Positions 12,485 through 25,100 of a stretch of DNA of 60,000 bases are shown one piece after another. The notes beneath the pieces were generated by a model that ran no database searches, had not been told where the DNA came from, and saw nothing but the letters and a program-made list of their open reading frames with translations. This DNA is from Membranipora membranacea. Lineage: Eukaryota; Bryozoa; Gymnolaemata; Cheilostomatida; Membraniporidae. Position 1 is the stretch's first letter. Each line of letters starts with the position of its first letter. The stretch covers positions 36,458,001 to 36,518,000 of the forward strand of contig OU612065.1 in assembly GCA_914767715.1 (NCBI GenBank), given 5' to 3'. The translations under genes and the position numbers were made by a program.

Positions 12485-13057
12485 TTACTGCTGGGGCTCC
12501 TGTTGAACTCTGGGGCGTTCAGGTAGAAAGCCTCGGTACTCTCCAGCTGCACTTGGAAATGCCTGCCTGATTGCTTTGGACACACACTGAGGGATCACTC
12601 TGCGATGTCCTCTGCCAAGATATCCATGCAGCCATCCTGTGTAGGATCTGTAGGCCACATAGCGCAATTTGCTATTCCTGTCCAGAACTCTCATATCGAC
12701 ATCATCCATCTTGTAGAGGTGTGCAATATGCTCCAGGTGCATTGGATACAAACAAAAGTGAAAAAATGAGGGGTGTCCAGTGATACATCGATACTCCTTG
12801 TTATCTCCAAAGAGTTTGTTTTGTCCGCAAACAGCCTTACTAGTCTCACTCTCCTGGCAGCATGTAACATCATAAGATGATTCAGCATACATTACTGGCC
12901 AACAGTTTCCACAAGTACACCAGTCATTTGTCTCAATTCTGCTTTGTAAAAGCTGAGTTCTCCTGGCTACCTCCCTGTTCTGAATTGCAGCTCTCTCTGG
13001 GTTTTCTGCAGGAAAATCACCCCATGATCCATCTGAGTCTACATCAGCTTCAGCCAT
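12485..13057 (-). CDS. P2X7 intracellular 'ballast'-domain-like protein, intronless
   Basis: A single 190-residue reading frame starts at the ATG at 13057 and stops with TAA at 12487-12485. It has the spacing of the cytosolic ballast domain of vertebrate P2X7 receptors: WCTCGNC at residues 46-52, a Cys-Cys pair at 66-67, Cys91, LRYVAYRSY at 131-139, IPQCV at 155-159, an Arg followed by FP near 164-168, and GEYRGF at 172-177. In P2X7 this cysteine-rich fold binds zinc and guanine nucleotide; those activities are only inferred here. No membrane segment or ion-channel part is present, so this is a free-standing ballast protein, a form common in aquatic invertebrates. The N-terminus is acidic and the C-terminus Gln/Pro-rich. 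It converges with the THAP transposase and could be carried by that element or be a host gene. Confidence 0.85.
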   Translation of the reverse strand: MAEADVDSDGSWGDFPAENPERAAIQNREVARRTQLLQSRIETNDWCTCGNCWPVMYAESSYDVTCCQESETSKAVCGQNKLFGDNKEYRCITGHPSFFHFCLYPMHLEHIAHLYKMDDVDMRVLDRNSKLRYVAYRSYTGWLHGYLGRGHRRVIPQCVSKAIRQAFPSAAGEYRGFLPERPRVQQEPQQ

Positions 13058-13421
13058 TAGATAACATCAACTGGAACTCGATGGGTACTAGTTATTTTCA
13101 GATTACTTATATATAGCTTGCAAATTACTTGGTTACGAGTAAGATAATGACAGCTAACAAGATATTATCAGCTACAACATTGCTAAAGATACAACTGTTT
13201 TTGATTGGTCCATCCATAAACTTTTTATTTTCCAACTAAGTTTTCTAACCTCTGAATTTCCTGAATTAGGATTTGTCTTCTACTACACATTATGACATCA
13301 CAATTCTGAAGGGACCTCTGAAGCAGCCCCAGATGGGGGTAATATGATAATTTTTTTTTGGAACTGGTTTCACATGTGTTTGATACCTACATTACCCTAG
13401 TTATATGGTCTTCTAAGGACT
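13058..13421. other. no gene seen
   Basis: This is AT-rich sequence upstream of the ballast-domain gene, on its promoter side, with a T run near 13352. No TATA box or repeat with a clear boundary could be assigned. Confidence 0.5.
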
Positions 13422-13619
13422 ATGGGTACTACTGTCAATGAATTTTTATTTTCTATGTCACAAAATTATTTTAAAAAGATTAGCAACAATCCGAGCCATC
13501 GATTTTTTAGTCGTATAAGATTCAACACTTGTAGAACATCCTCTTGCAGACCTATGATTAATAGAGCTGAAAAGTGTAGGACTGAGAAGAGAAAGAACAG
13601 CTTTATCAGTTTCTTATGA
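13422..13619 (+). mobile_element. non-LTR retrotransposon fragment, extreme C-terminus of RT
   Basis: The frame reads NYFKKISNNPSH near the middle and ends EKCRTEKRKNSFISFL and a stop. This matches the tail of the reverse transcriptase at 28692-29502, which has EHFLKISTNNTHPLNNRI and SKCRTVKRQNSFFEF. Only the last ~60 residues are present. The matching upstream part of such an element lies just beyond it in the opposite orientation. Confidence 0.72.
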
Positions 13620-13659
13620 GACACAACAACTCATAAGCCTAATGTGATGGTTATTGCAA

Positions 13660-13985
13660 TGATAGATGGTTCAAAATACACATACAATACAATAGTTGGG
13701 GCATCAAATGTTCTGTTAAATTCAATGCCGCAAGCCGCTCATCATGACATTCTACATATATGGCAAGATTTACGGACAACACTTAAGGCATAATTTCTCA
13801 AGCCCTTCAAGTCTCTCCTTGTCCCCTTTTGACAAGTATGGAAACCAACTTGGAGCCGCATATGAGTTCACTGACAGAATCCTCGATCTATAGAATGTGA
13901 TCAGACTGGATGTGGAGACGCCAACTTCCCTAAGCCCGGTGATGGCGTCCACAGCTGGCCTTCACTTGATTTATCAACACAGAAT
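13660..13985 (-). mobile_element. non-LTR retrotransposon fragment, RT thumb region, inverted
   Basis: The minus-strand frame reads GVSTSSLITFYRSRILSVNS, then YAAPSWFPYLSKGDKERLEG. It matches the segment after the reverse transcriptase fingers and palm of the same retrotransposon type (compare AGLITFYAANVEPVLSYACP near 29110). Beyond 13770, interrupted by stops, homology continues weakly as ECHDERLAALNL. It is a decayed fragment. Confidence 0.7.
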
Positions 13986-15200
13986 CAACTTGTTTTGGTT
14001 TGGTTATTATAACAATCAACAGGCGATAAGATTGGATTGGTACATGAAAATGTTGTTGTGAATGGGAAAGTATTCCAGACACACAATACATATTTATTTA
14101 TTAATTATACACATACATATGCAAGGGCCATGGTTGAGTTCATTTTGATTTAACCTATGATTAAATTACAACAAGAAAAATGATGTGATCTCTGCTAAAA
14201 AAAACTCTGGCTGTCAATAGTAGTGTCACTTGTCAAATAGGTGTCACCACATATTTTGAATCTTCTAACAGAAAAATGACAATTCTTGAATTGTTGAACT
14301 GGTAGGCAGGCAGGAGTGGGGGGTCCATAACCCCACCCCAGATAGCCTACCATCAATGAACTAAAGGTTTAGTTCATTGCTATGTATATATTCCATACTT
14401 TACCTTTAACTATGACAAAAGTTAAATACTATGTTGTAACACCTTCAGGGATTGGTTAGGTCATTTTCATATATGGGTGTGATTGGTTGGGTCATTTTCA
14501 TATAGGTGTCTGATTGGTTGGGTCATTTTCATTTCCGGTTATAGACTTTTTGTGACCTGCCAATATCGGAATGAGTCGGACAGCTTAAGATGACCCTGAC
14601 CTCGGGTCATTTTCATCTCAGGTCATTTTCTTTCTGGGTCATTTTCATTATGATTCGAATAAATCTGAACTGAACAATGTGCTTTAGCCTGGATAGTCTG
14701 TCAGCACAGACTACCTAAGATAAATGTGTTCATCTGAAATTCCCATAGACATATGTCTATGGAAATCAAGAAGACTAGTCCACTCCATTCATTGGCTGAG
14801 CGTTCTTCTTCTGCGCATTGTGAGTCTATCTTATAACTTATCAAGGTTTTACTTTTATTCATGTTTTGGTTTCCGGTTTGGGATTTTTAGCAAATATGGA
14901 AACTATGAAGAACATCATAACAGTGGCAAAACAGGTAAATCCTTGACTATGATTTGACACCAAGTTAACAGGGAGGGGTGATTGAGAGAAAACAGCTTAA
15001 CCATTAAGGCTTTTATTGTTATATTCAGTGGAAAGCTTATCATTTACCTTTCTTGAATGCAATTGCTCTTTTGAATAAAAATAAAATCACAAATAGGTCT
15101 CTGTTTAGTTTAGAAACTGCCTTATGAAAATAGAATTGACCTATTTTGTATCATGTATCAGTTGTTGGCAGTCTTGAGGGGTGGTTGACAGTTAAAGTGA
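13986..15200. other. no gene seen; short repeats only
   Basis: It holds a 20-bp perfect palindrome at 14743-14762 (CCATAGACATATGTCTATGG) and the short tandem repeat at 14449-14650. The reading frame at 14724-14957 has no recognisable motif. Confidence 0.5.
14449..14650. repeat. degenerate minisatellite, GATTGGTTGGGTCATTTTCAT unit
   Basis: Three close copies of a unit containing GATTGGTTGGGTCATTTTCA lie at 14449-14535. The GGTCATTTTC core recurs at about 14604, 14620 and 14636 in shorter units. Confidence 0.8.
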
Positions 15201-17830
15201 TAGCAATCAGACAAAGTTGTGTGAAAGGCATGCAGATATTACCCCGATTTATAAAGGAGGAGATAGAACTGACAGCAACAACTATAGGCCTATCAGTCTG
15301 ACCTGTATCTTGTCCAAGGTTACTGAGCATATACTCTGTTCCAACATGTGGCGACACATAGAAGAAAATGACATTGTATCAAGCAGGCAGCACGGCTTCC
15401 GGAAGGGGCTCAACACTACAACCCAACTCCCACATGTTGTACATTTTGCGACTCATTCACTTGATTTAAAAGAAAACTATCATATTGGATGGATGGATTT
15501 ATTACTATCATAGACAAAAATTTGTCACGAAATACGTTGTTAATACTGACAAGAAAGAAAAACATGGAAAAAATCAGATCTCTGTTGTATAAAAAGTTTT
15601 TAGAATAGTATATTATTAAGTGTATGTATGAGATGTCTTAAAAAGCTGTCTCTACCCCATGTACCCCGATATTTAACGGTGCGGTAGCGACCTGAGGGGC
15701 ATTTAGTTAGAAAGTCATTGATAAAGTGCTCTTCATCGTGTATGTACCGTAGTCCAAGTGTCTTGATCTGGTTGGCCACCAGAGCATCTATATCGGGGTG
15801 CTCAATCCCTAACTTGGCGGCATCTTTAAATATTTTGCGTAAGGACTTCTTGTCGCTTGCATGGATGCTTGTAAAAATTATGGGGAGACAGTAAGTGATG
15901 AGGGATACAATAAAACTCTTGAATAACATATGAGAAAGGGGCTTTGAGCTATAGTATACAAAATTTTTCACAATATACATGCGTTGAGATGCAGTAGTCA
16001 CTACGGATTGCACATGATCATGATAGCGGAGTTTATCGTCAACAGTAACACCAAGGTATTTTACTTTGTCACAAAAATCAACACCCGTGCCGTTAAGGAT
16101 AAGAGTAGGAGTAATGGGCCTAACAAGCTGAGTAGAAAACATCATTTCTTGAGTCTTGGAGGCGTTTAACAATAGGTTTAAATCACAACATTGCTTTGAA
16201 ATTCTACTAATCTCATCAAGATAGGCACTAAGATCTGATTGATTTGATATGCATCCAATTATACAGGTGTCGTCTGCGTATTTAATGACAGTTATATTGC
16301 TCAAGTCTGAGGTAATCCTATTGGTATATATTGAAAACAAAAGTGGAGATAAACAGCAACCCTGGGGAGTGCCAGTGTTGGTTATGATGGGTTTTGAGAT
16401 ATTGCCATCTACTATTGTTCTTTGGGTGCGATTCGTTAGGAAGCTGTATATCCATTCAGTGACATTGGAGTCGAGATGTGATAGTTGCGAGATTAAGTCT
16501 GGAACATGTATTGTGTTGAATGCAGAAGAAAAGTATTGTAAGCTTCGATTTCTCCAAAGCCTTTGATAAGGTGCCACATGCATTACTTATACACAAACTG
16601 AAACATTATCAGTTGGATGGAAAATGTGTTGACTGGATAGAAGATTGGTTGAAAGACCGTACATGCACTGTGAATATAAATGATAGTAAATCTAAATTGT
16701 TCAATGCAACTTCTGGTGTACCGCAAGGATCAGTGTTAGGTCCTCTTCTATTTCTAATATATGTAAATGATATTGCTGTGTCTATCGTAAATTCTGATTG
16801 TCGCTTGTATGCTGATGATACACTCTTATGTGCAGAAATAACGAGTAACATTAATTCCTTGCAAGAAGATGTCGACAAGCTTAAAGAATGGGCGAATCGA
16901 TGGGGCATGGTCTTCAACCATAAAAAGTGCATACACCTGAAAGTAGGTTATGATAAACCAGACATCAGTCTTAAGCTGGGAGATGATCTCATACCGCATT
17001 CAAATTCTCTTAAGTATCTTGGTGTCACCATACATTCCAGCATGAAATGGAATACACACATAGCTGCCGTAGTAAAAAAGGCAAATCGTTCCCTAGGTCT
17101 GATTAAAAGAGGGCTAAAAGAAGCCCCAACTAAGACAAAACTGGTTGCATACAAAACTATGGTTATGCCTATTCTAGAATATGCATGTCAGGTGTGGTCG
17201 CCCCATAATATTGGCCTGAAAACTAGCCTTGAAAAAGTCCAGAGGAATGCTGTTAAATGGATATACCATTTGAATAAAACTGATAGCATCACTGACTGTA
17301 TGACTAATCATGCCATTCCTCTTCTGTCTGATAGGAGAGATGCTATTGATGTAACCTTCCTCAGAAAGGTAGAAGGCGGATTATTTGACATTAAACTAAA
17401 CACCTACGTACGCTTCAATTCAGCATCACATGATACCAGAGGTAAAACAATTAGTTGGCAGCATAGCTGTGATGCCTGGACTCACAGTTATTTCAATAGA
17501 ATGAGGTCAGAGGTCAAAGTGTACTTTCCACCCGACTAACTGTATCATGTTTAACACACACTACTAATATCGATGGCAACGTATGCGGGTGACTTTGGTC
17601 AACTTTTGTGGTCTATCTCAAATCAAATCCTTTCTTTAACACTGGACAGGCATTTTCTTTTCCTACCAACGATCACTTGAGTGGTGCATCAGGCCATACT
17701 GTTTGCTTGACTGTTTACAAATTGTTTTCTTTTTCTTTAACTTAATTGAATTAGACTAATAGGGAAATAATACAATTCCCTACCTCCTCAGCTATGAAAT
17801 ACCCTCTAGTCTAAACCCCCCCCCCCCCCC
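15200..17830 (+). mobile_element. 5'-truncated non-LTR retrotransposon (CR1/Jockey-like), split by a nested insertion
   Basis: The + strand reverse transcriptase is in two parts. 15223-15487 carries ITPIYKGGDRTDSNNYRPIS and HGFRKG, and 16534-17539 carries SFDFSKAFDKVPHALLIHKL, SGVPQGSVLGPLLFLIYVND, the catalytic CRLYADDTLL and KYLGVTIHSSMKWNTHI, ending EVKVYFPPD before TAA at 17537-17539. The two parts join in frame once the insertion at 15488-16533 and one copy of TATTG are set aside. The endonuclease half and ORF1 are missing. The 3' untranslated part probably runs to a 16-base C run at 17815-17830, though that end is uncertain. Both visible parts are free of stops, so this copy is not very old. 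Confidence 0.85.
15488..16533 (-). mobile_element. 5'-truncated non-LTR retrotransposon nested inside the one above
   Basis: The minus-strand frame covers 15600 to about 16530. It holds SAFNTIHVPDLISQLSHLDS, GTPQGCCLSPLLFSIYTNRI, the catalytic VIKYADDTCIIG and KYLGVTVDDKLRYHDHVQSV, and ends HTLNNILF before TAG. It begins inside the reverse transcriptase, so it is strongly 5'-truncated. Its 3' end carries a short ATCC-type repeat (AAATCCATCCATC on the minus strand), as in retrotransposons of the CR1/Rex group that end in short tandem repeats rather than poly(A). It is flanked by TATTG at 15483-15487 and 16534-16538. Confidence 0.87.
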
Positions 17831-19078
17831 ACACGGATAATGATGGTATATTTATCCAAAAGTGCCCGTGATGTGGACGGTATGGATTAAGTTGAAGGTA
17901 AGGTAAGGGGTTTTGAGATTAACGCCGTCTTGCAGCCCATTCACTAACAACACGTTGTTGCGGTGAGTGAGACCTAGTGGTAGACCAAAGTGCTTTCTCA
18001 CAATAAGAATAAGATTGTGCACAAATTTAATACATTTCATCCATATGATTTTTATGGATTCCTCACTATCCACCCATCAGAACTGTGTAAATAATATTTG
18101 TAAAGTAGGACTATTTGTGAATTGAACTACTGCAATTCTTATCGTTTGGCTTTGATGGGGTGGGGTGGTGAGAAAAGGATCACAGCTTCATTATAACATA
18201 AGTATATCTCAGTTATCTGTACGGTATGTCTGTCTGTTGTATACAGCAGTTTTGTGGTGGATATTTAAATTGCATAAATGTTCGTGATCAAGTGCTGACC
18301 ATATAGCAGACAAACACATTCTTGCCCATCTTTTGTATAAAAATACAAAAGAGGATCAAGCCATCAAAATTAGAGGCCTACTAGATTACGTTGCTTGCCT
18401 CACTCAACTTGCTGTCACAGCATGCTTTAACAGCAAGACAGTGTTCTTGTGGCGCATACAAGCCCAAGAACTTTTGATCATTTTGGTAACAAATTGGAGA
18501 GAGGACAACGCATACAAAAATAACGTGTCCATTGGCCACTCAGAGAATATTTTCCCTTTTAAGTTTTAATCTTTTTCCAACATCGCATGTTGATACCAGG
18601 TTGTCTGATATATTGATTAGAATATCATTGGGCATCACCTTAACATCAGGTTGAGCGGTTAGTATTGACAGCAGTTGATGTCAGCCTAATGAACATGAAA
18701 CTTTTTCTCCTGTGTACCATATAGCCGGCAAACATGGGAACATAGATATGCTTGAAAAAAAAACATTGAAGACTGCTGTGAAATAGATGTTATCAGACAG
18801 CGCTTATCACAGTCTCAGTTCATACCCAAATTAGTAAGTCTGGAATGACCGTGTCCGCAAGAAATTAAAAATCTATTTAGGAATTTGTTGAGTTCATTTA
18901 GATGTATGTCAAGGTTTTGTGTTACCCTTGTCTTCGTTAGTCACTGTAACACAAAAGAGTCAAAGTCGCAGAGTTATTCATAAATGAAAATATACATAAT
19001 CATATCAATGTCCGCTTAATCTTTAAGATGCTGGTTTGGTCTAATTAGTACAACAGGTCAGCCTTAGCTGACCATATC
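17831..19078. other. intergenic region upstream of the LRR-ROC-caspase gene
   Basis: No gene is supported. A + strand frame at 18333-18569 (78 codons) has no family signature. The promoter of the next gene should lie at the right end, but I see no convincing TATA or initiator element. Confidence 0.5.
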
Positions 19079-19193
19079 ATGGATCCTCCACCAAAATACT
19101 CTGCTAAGAGAAGAAGACTTAACACACAAGGGGCAGAAGACAATGAGGAAGCTCAGGCTACAAGAACGGGTCAACCTGCTATTGATATGCAGA
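19079..19193 (+). CDS. exon 1 of the LRR-ROC-COR-caspase gene
   Basis: It encodes MDPPPKYSAKRRRLNTQ and an acidic, Gln-rich stretch ending AIDMQ. The donor GTAAGT at 19194 leaves one base, which completes a lysine codon with exon 2. The start is chosen because it is the first ATG and the phase leads correctly through all later exons. Confidence 0.75.
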
Positions 19194-22100
19194 GTAAGTT
19201 TGGTTTATTCACAATGCAAAGGCCCTTATTATAAAGATTATAATACTTTTCAGTGGATTCAATCATTTACTCTTTTATTCACAGCGCTAAGACGCTTAAC
19301 AAGTTTCTTTTCTGAGTAAAAATCATGCCTGCTCCATATATCATATCACTAATTTCAATTGCACCTGGACGGAACCTAAAGAAGAAATGAAATACTCCCT
19401 AATAGGACGTCACATTTCATTGTTTTCCTCTCTTCACAAACAGGAAGACATCCCTTGTTATTGCCAAAGCATGCAAATGTTTTATGGTAGTGTTAGGCCA
19501 CACCAGGTGTCACATTGTCAAGGCTCTCAGGCTCTCCGCTATATTAACTCCTCTCTTCACGTAAACTTTCTATGGATACAATATTGCAAAACCGATCAAC
19601 CATTTCCCTGTTTCTATATGAGATAACACTGATATTATTTGACACAACCTATCTTCTGATTTAATTTTGATTGAAGGAAAAAACATATTGTGCCACTGAT
19701 TTTTCACCATAGCTTACAATCTTGATCTAGAACATAACATATTAAGTGACGACCAAACTGCTGTTGATATTTATCAAATGTGAAGATATCGGGTCCAAAA
19801 AATTAAATAGTTAAGGTAGCCCTACCATTTTTGTGAGCTAGTTACTAACCATAACATCATATCAATAGTTTTAATATCCAGACTATTTCCTATATGATTG
19901 GCTGGTCAGCTTAGGTGTGGTGAATATACCCAAATTTCGTTTATATTCTATTCATATGCTATTGTTGAAACTTCTTTGGTGCTAACATCAACCAAACTAG
20001 GTGATACGTTATGATGATTCAGACAAGTTATCAAAGTTAAAATTTTAGGGAGAATATGTACCATCTTATAATCAGAGAACTTCTCTATTTTTTCTATATT
20101 GATGTTCACAGAGTATTATAGAATCTGGTATCGAGATGACAGTGGACCAGATATAGATGAGATACCTGATAAACCAGACTACACAGAATTTACACTAGAA
20201 GAGCTTATATCAGCTACACAGGATCTCACTGTGACTCATATGTCAATCAGTGGAGATATACCACCAGAACTCAGTCAGATAGCACCTCATCTAAAAGCGC
20301 TGAAGATAAGGGATATAACTTATCATGACCAATTAGAGAAGTAAGTAGATTAAAATCTATATAACAGACTGTATCGGAATCGCGCTAACCGATTGCGTCA
20401 TCTCACCATCCCCAAAAAAGAATGGGTCGATTACGCTAATTAGATAGCCCGCTATTCACTACTCGGAGTTGTGTTCTCTCATCCCACAGCCCGTTACAAT
20501 CCACCATTGCCACCCTATGAAACACAGCGTACGTGTTAGGGTTATTGGCCTTACATGGCCCATTGCTGGGACCCCTTGTAGTAGGTTTAGCTGTCTTTCC
20601 ATGCTGTCACATGTCTTTCCATGAGTCAGTCAGTAGACAAGTACACAGTAGAGGTATACACCTGCTGGGGCTGGAACAATCAACAATGAAAGCTCCCCCA
20701 GTGCGACTCGAACCCACAACTCCTGCAGCACTAATCACCTGGCAGTGAATAGCAAGGGCGCTAACCGATTGCGCCATCTCACCATTCCCAACAAAGACTG
20801 TGTACTACTGTGTACTTGTCTACTGACTGACTCATGGAAAGACATGTGACAGCATGGAAAGACATGCTGACAAGCTGGAAAGACAGCTAAACCTACTACA
20901 AGGGGTCCCAGCAATGGGCCATGTAAGGCCAATAGCCAAAGCTGCATAATTGAACAACACCGACTGTTGGCAGTAAATGTCGGTGTAATAATATAGGTTA
21001 TAACGATTTTGCATTTACACTAGATTTGTCGGTCTAATAACTCTACCCTGATCTATCAATCAAGCAACTATATTGACCAATCATTACTATTACTGTCAAT
21101 CATTACTATCAATCATTCTATCATACTATCATTATATCAATCATTACTATCATCAGTCATTACTATCAATCATCTTGATTAATCTGGACACCTCAGTTTT
21201 TGTTACAGTTTCGTTGACATCAGGTGGCTGCTCCCTTGTTACCATCTTGTTCCCTCTGGCATTTAACCTTGTGTCGTTCATTCTGTGACATGATCACAGA
21301 GCAACGATTTCATTAAACATTTAATCTTTCAGTGTGCGTGCTAATGCAATATCAAGACAAATATCCTAAACTCCTTGCACTGACTCCGATCAACGCAAAC
21401 ATCATCTCTTTATCGTTACATTCGAGATCTAAAGTTCAGTTCAGTTCATTCAAAACTTTACTATTCAACCATATATTATCGACTTGACCAACATCATTGA
21501 TGATATTATTTCCTTTCTGTTTCTGTTTTATTTTTTTCTGGCACTGAGTGCAAAACATTTCGAATGAGATGACTTCGGTTGCCAATAAAAAGTATGTATA
21601 TCTCATCAGAAACCAATGAGATAACAGTGTCCTTACCAAACAAAGCTTGTCAGTACAGGCTAGAGTTGATGTTAAACATAATTTGAATTTGTATGCCTGC
21701 TTTTAAAAGACCCAGTGAGGCGGCTTGGGGGCAAGGGGTAACCTTTAGAGATTGAATCCACTTCATTTGGAAACATAGGTATTCACTTATAGGTCAGACA
21801 AGGTAGTAGAGTAATGTGTAGTTGTGTGTTGATTTCATTGCTTGAGAAGTATCTATCCCCTTGAGTTAATCCTGCCAATCCGAGGGTGCGGATGCTCTTA
21901 TGCTTAAATTTACTTTCTGGTGGAAACTACCAGTTGTGTTGGTATTTGGGACGGGGCATTAGCATAAATTTATGTTTTTGTGTGCTTTTACCCCATTTTG
22001 AAACTGTAACAACTGTTACAAAAAGATTATCCTTTAATAATCAATTGCACTCAGAAATGATGGTGGTGAAATATTCACCTCAAAATAGACGAAAAATGAA

Positions 22101-25100
22101 CGCAGTCAACACCAAATAACTCGTAACTTAATGTATAAGATATGAATTATATTTGTTTTTTTTTCAAAAAATTTCCCGAAATTGATATTTCTTATAATTG
22201 AGATTATTTACAAATTTAGCAGTAGGAAACCGGATAATATAAACATCGGATCATATATTTATAAACTAATAATTGTGTATAAGAGAGCATAAACCATCTT
22301 AACCTCACTTAGTCAGTCTACTTGTTGCAGTATGAGAACACTTACCAGTATAGAGGAAATGGATATATCCGTGAATATGGAACTGAAATCCTTACCAGAC
22401 TGGATTGGAGAACTCATGAGTCTTAAGAAGCTATATGTGTCTGGATTCGGCCTCACTCACCTGCCTGACAGGTATGTAAATATTATGATTTCGTTTTTCT
22501 CAATAATAATTCTTACATCAGTGTCTTCATAAGTGATAAAATGACTCTTCATGTGATTTTAGATATGTTAAAGGTAGTTTACAATTTATGTTTATAATAT
22601 CTGATCAGTTAAAACTTTGATACTGGTAGGTATAAAACGATGTAAAAAAAATTATGTCTTAATAGTTGGCATCCTGTATGAGTTTCTGATAAAAGAGTTG
22701 CACTGGTTCAGAATATGAGTATGAATATTGAGAAAATAGTAAGCAGTATTTTCAATCCTATTACACGCCAAAAATTCAGCATAAAAAGTAGGAAGCAGTT
22801 TCTCTCTTTTAAGCTGGGTAAATCAGTGAAACCTTATCCTGATCTTTCACAATTAAAAAGAAACAAAGGAGGACTTTTGTCTTTTGTTTTTTTTTATTAA
22901 TTAATTTCTTTGCTGGTGAACATTCGCCTGGTCAGTTGTCTTCAGGACACCTACTTTTATCATATATTTGCTTGTTACCGTATTAATCAAAGACTTTAGA
23001 AATTGTCAATTAGTTGGAAAGGGATTTTTTCTCGTATATCTTTCAGTGTGCGAGCTAATGCAATATCAAGACTAATATCCTAAACTCCTTGCACTGACTC
23101 CGATCAACGCAAACATCATCTCTTTACCGTTACATTTGAGATCTAAAGAGAAGTTCAGTTCATTCAAAACTTCACTATTCAACCATATATTATCGACTTG
23201 ACCAACGTCATTGATGATTATTATTTCCATTCTGTTTCTCTTCTTTTTTTTTTAATATTTATTTTTCTGGCACTGAGTGCAAAACATTTCGAATGAGATG
23301 ACTTTGGTTGCCAATAAATAGTATATATATCTCATCAGAAACCAATAAGATAACAGTGTCCTTACCAAAAAAAGCTTGTCAATACAGGCTAGAGTTGATG
23401 TAAAACATAATTTGAATTTGTATGCCTGCTTTTAAAAGACCCAGTGAGGCCGCTTGGGGGCAAGGGGTAACCTCTAGAGATTTAATCCACTTCATTTGGA
23501 AACATAGGTATTCACTTATAAGTCAGGCAAATTAGTAGAGTATTGTGTAGTTGTGTGTTGTTTCATTGCTCGAGAAGTATCTATCCCCTTGAGTTAATCC
23601 TGCCAATCCGAGGGTGCGGATGGTCTTATGCTTAAATTTACTTTCTGGTGGAAACTACCAGTTGTGTTGGTATTTGGGACGGGGCGTTAGCATTAATTTA
23701 TGTTTTTGTGTGATTTTACCCCAGTTTGAAACTGTAACGACTGTTACAAAAAATTATCCTTAAATAATCAATTGCACTCAGAAATGATGGTGGTGAAATA
23801 TTCACCCCAAAATAGACAAAAAATGAGCGCAGTCAACATCAAATAACTCGCAACTTAATGTATTAGATATGAATTATATTTGTTTTTTTTTCAAAAAATT
23901 TCCCAAAATTGATACTTCTTATAATCGAGATTATTTACAAATTTAGCAGTAGGAAACCAGATAATATACACATCGGATCATATATACTTATGAACTTATA
24001 TTTGTGTATAAGAGAGCATAATCCATCTTAACCTCACTTAGTTATTCTTCTTGTTGCAGTATGAGAACACTAACCAGTATAGAGCAATTGTATATATTTG
24101 ACATTTGGGAACCGATATCCTTACCAGACTGGATTGGAGAACTCAAGAATCTTAAGAAGCTATATGTGTCTAATTGTGGCCTCACTCACCTGCCTGACAG
24201 GTAAGAAAATATTATGATTTCATTTTTCTCATCAATAATTCTTACATCAGTGCCTTCATCAGTGATAAAATGACGCTTCACGTGGTTTTAGATATGTCAA
24301 AGGTAGTTTACAATGTGTTTATGATATCATATCGGTTAAAACTTTGATACTGGTAGGTATAAAACGATGTAAAAACCGTCTTGATACTTGACATCCTGTA
24401 TGAGTTTCCGATTAAAGAGTAGCACTGGTTCAGAATATGAGTATCATAGTATTTTCATTCCTATTACACATTAAAAATTCGGCATAGGAAAAGTAGGAAG
24501 CAGTTTCTCTATATTACCCTGGGTAAAGCAGTATAACCTTGTCCTGAGCCTTCTATAGATATAATGAGTGTTCTAATGCCACTATTGGTCGTAGCTAAAT
24601 ATGTACGTAAATACTCAAAATGCTCCACTAAACCAGATAAACCTGACAGACCAACTCTAGAATTAAATGGTGTGGAAGTAGATTGTTGTGACAATGTTAA
24701 ATATTTGGGAGTACTCTTGGATAACAAATTATGTTTCAAAAATCATGTCAATAATGTTGTAACAAAATCTTTGTTAGTTTGACCAAGGAGTATTCCCTTA
24801 TCATTTGGCATGTCATACTGTTTGAAAAACTGCTTCTTTCTTACTATTAGCTCATGGGCACCTGGGACTTACATGCCTTACTTTACCAATGTCCAGTATC
24901 AACTGCGTGTTTTTTGGGGTGGTTGATACTGGACATTGGCAAAATAAGGCATGTAAGTCCCAGGGGCCCATGGCTTAGCATAGTAGAGACTACCTGGAGA
25001 GAGTAGATTTTTTTAAATTCAGTATTGTGATCTACTGGCATGGACACACAGACATCAATTTATTCTATTATTCATGTTGTGATCACATGATCTGTAGACC

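Noticed and set aside
18333-18569. 78-codon + strand frame upstream of the large gene
   Set aside because: No motif, no matching splice phase to the exon at 19079, and no sign of conservation available.
21870-22120. Conserved intron segment considered as a snoRNA
   Set aside because: No convincing C/D or H/ACA boxes at proper spacing; kept only as a conserved block of unknown role.
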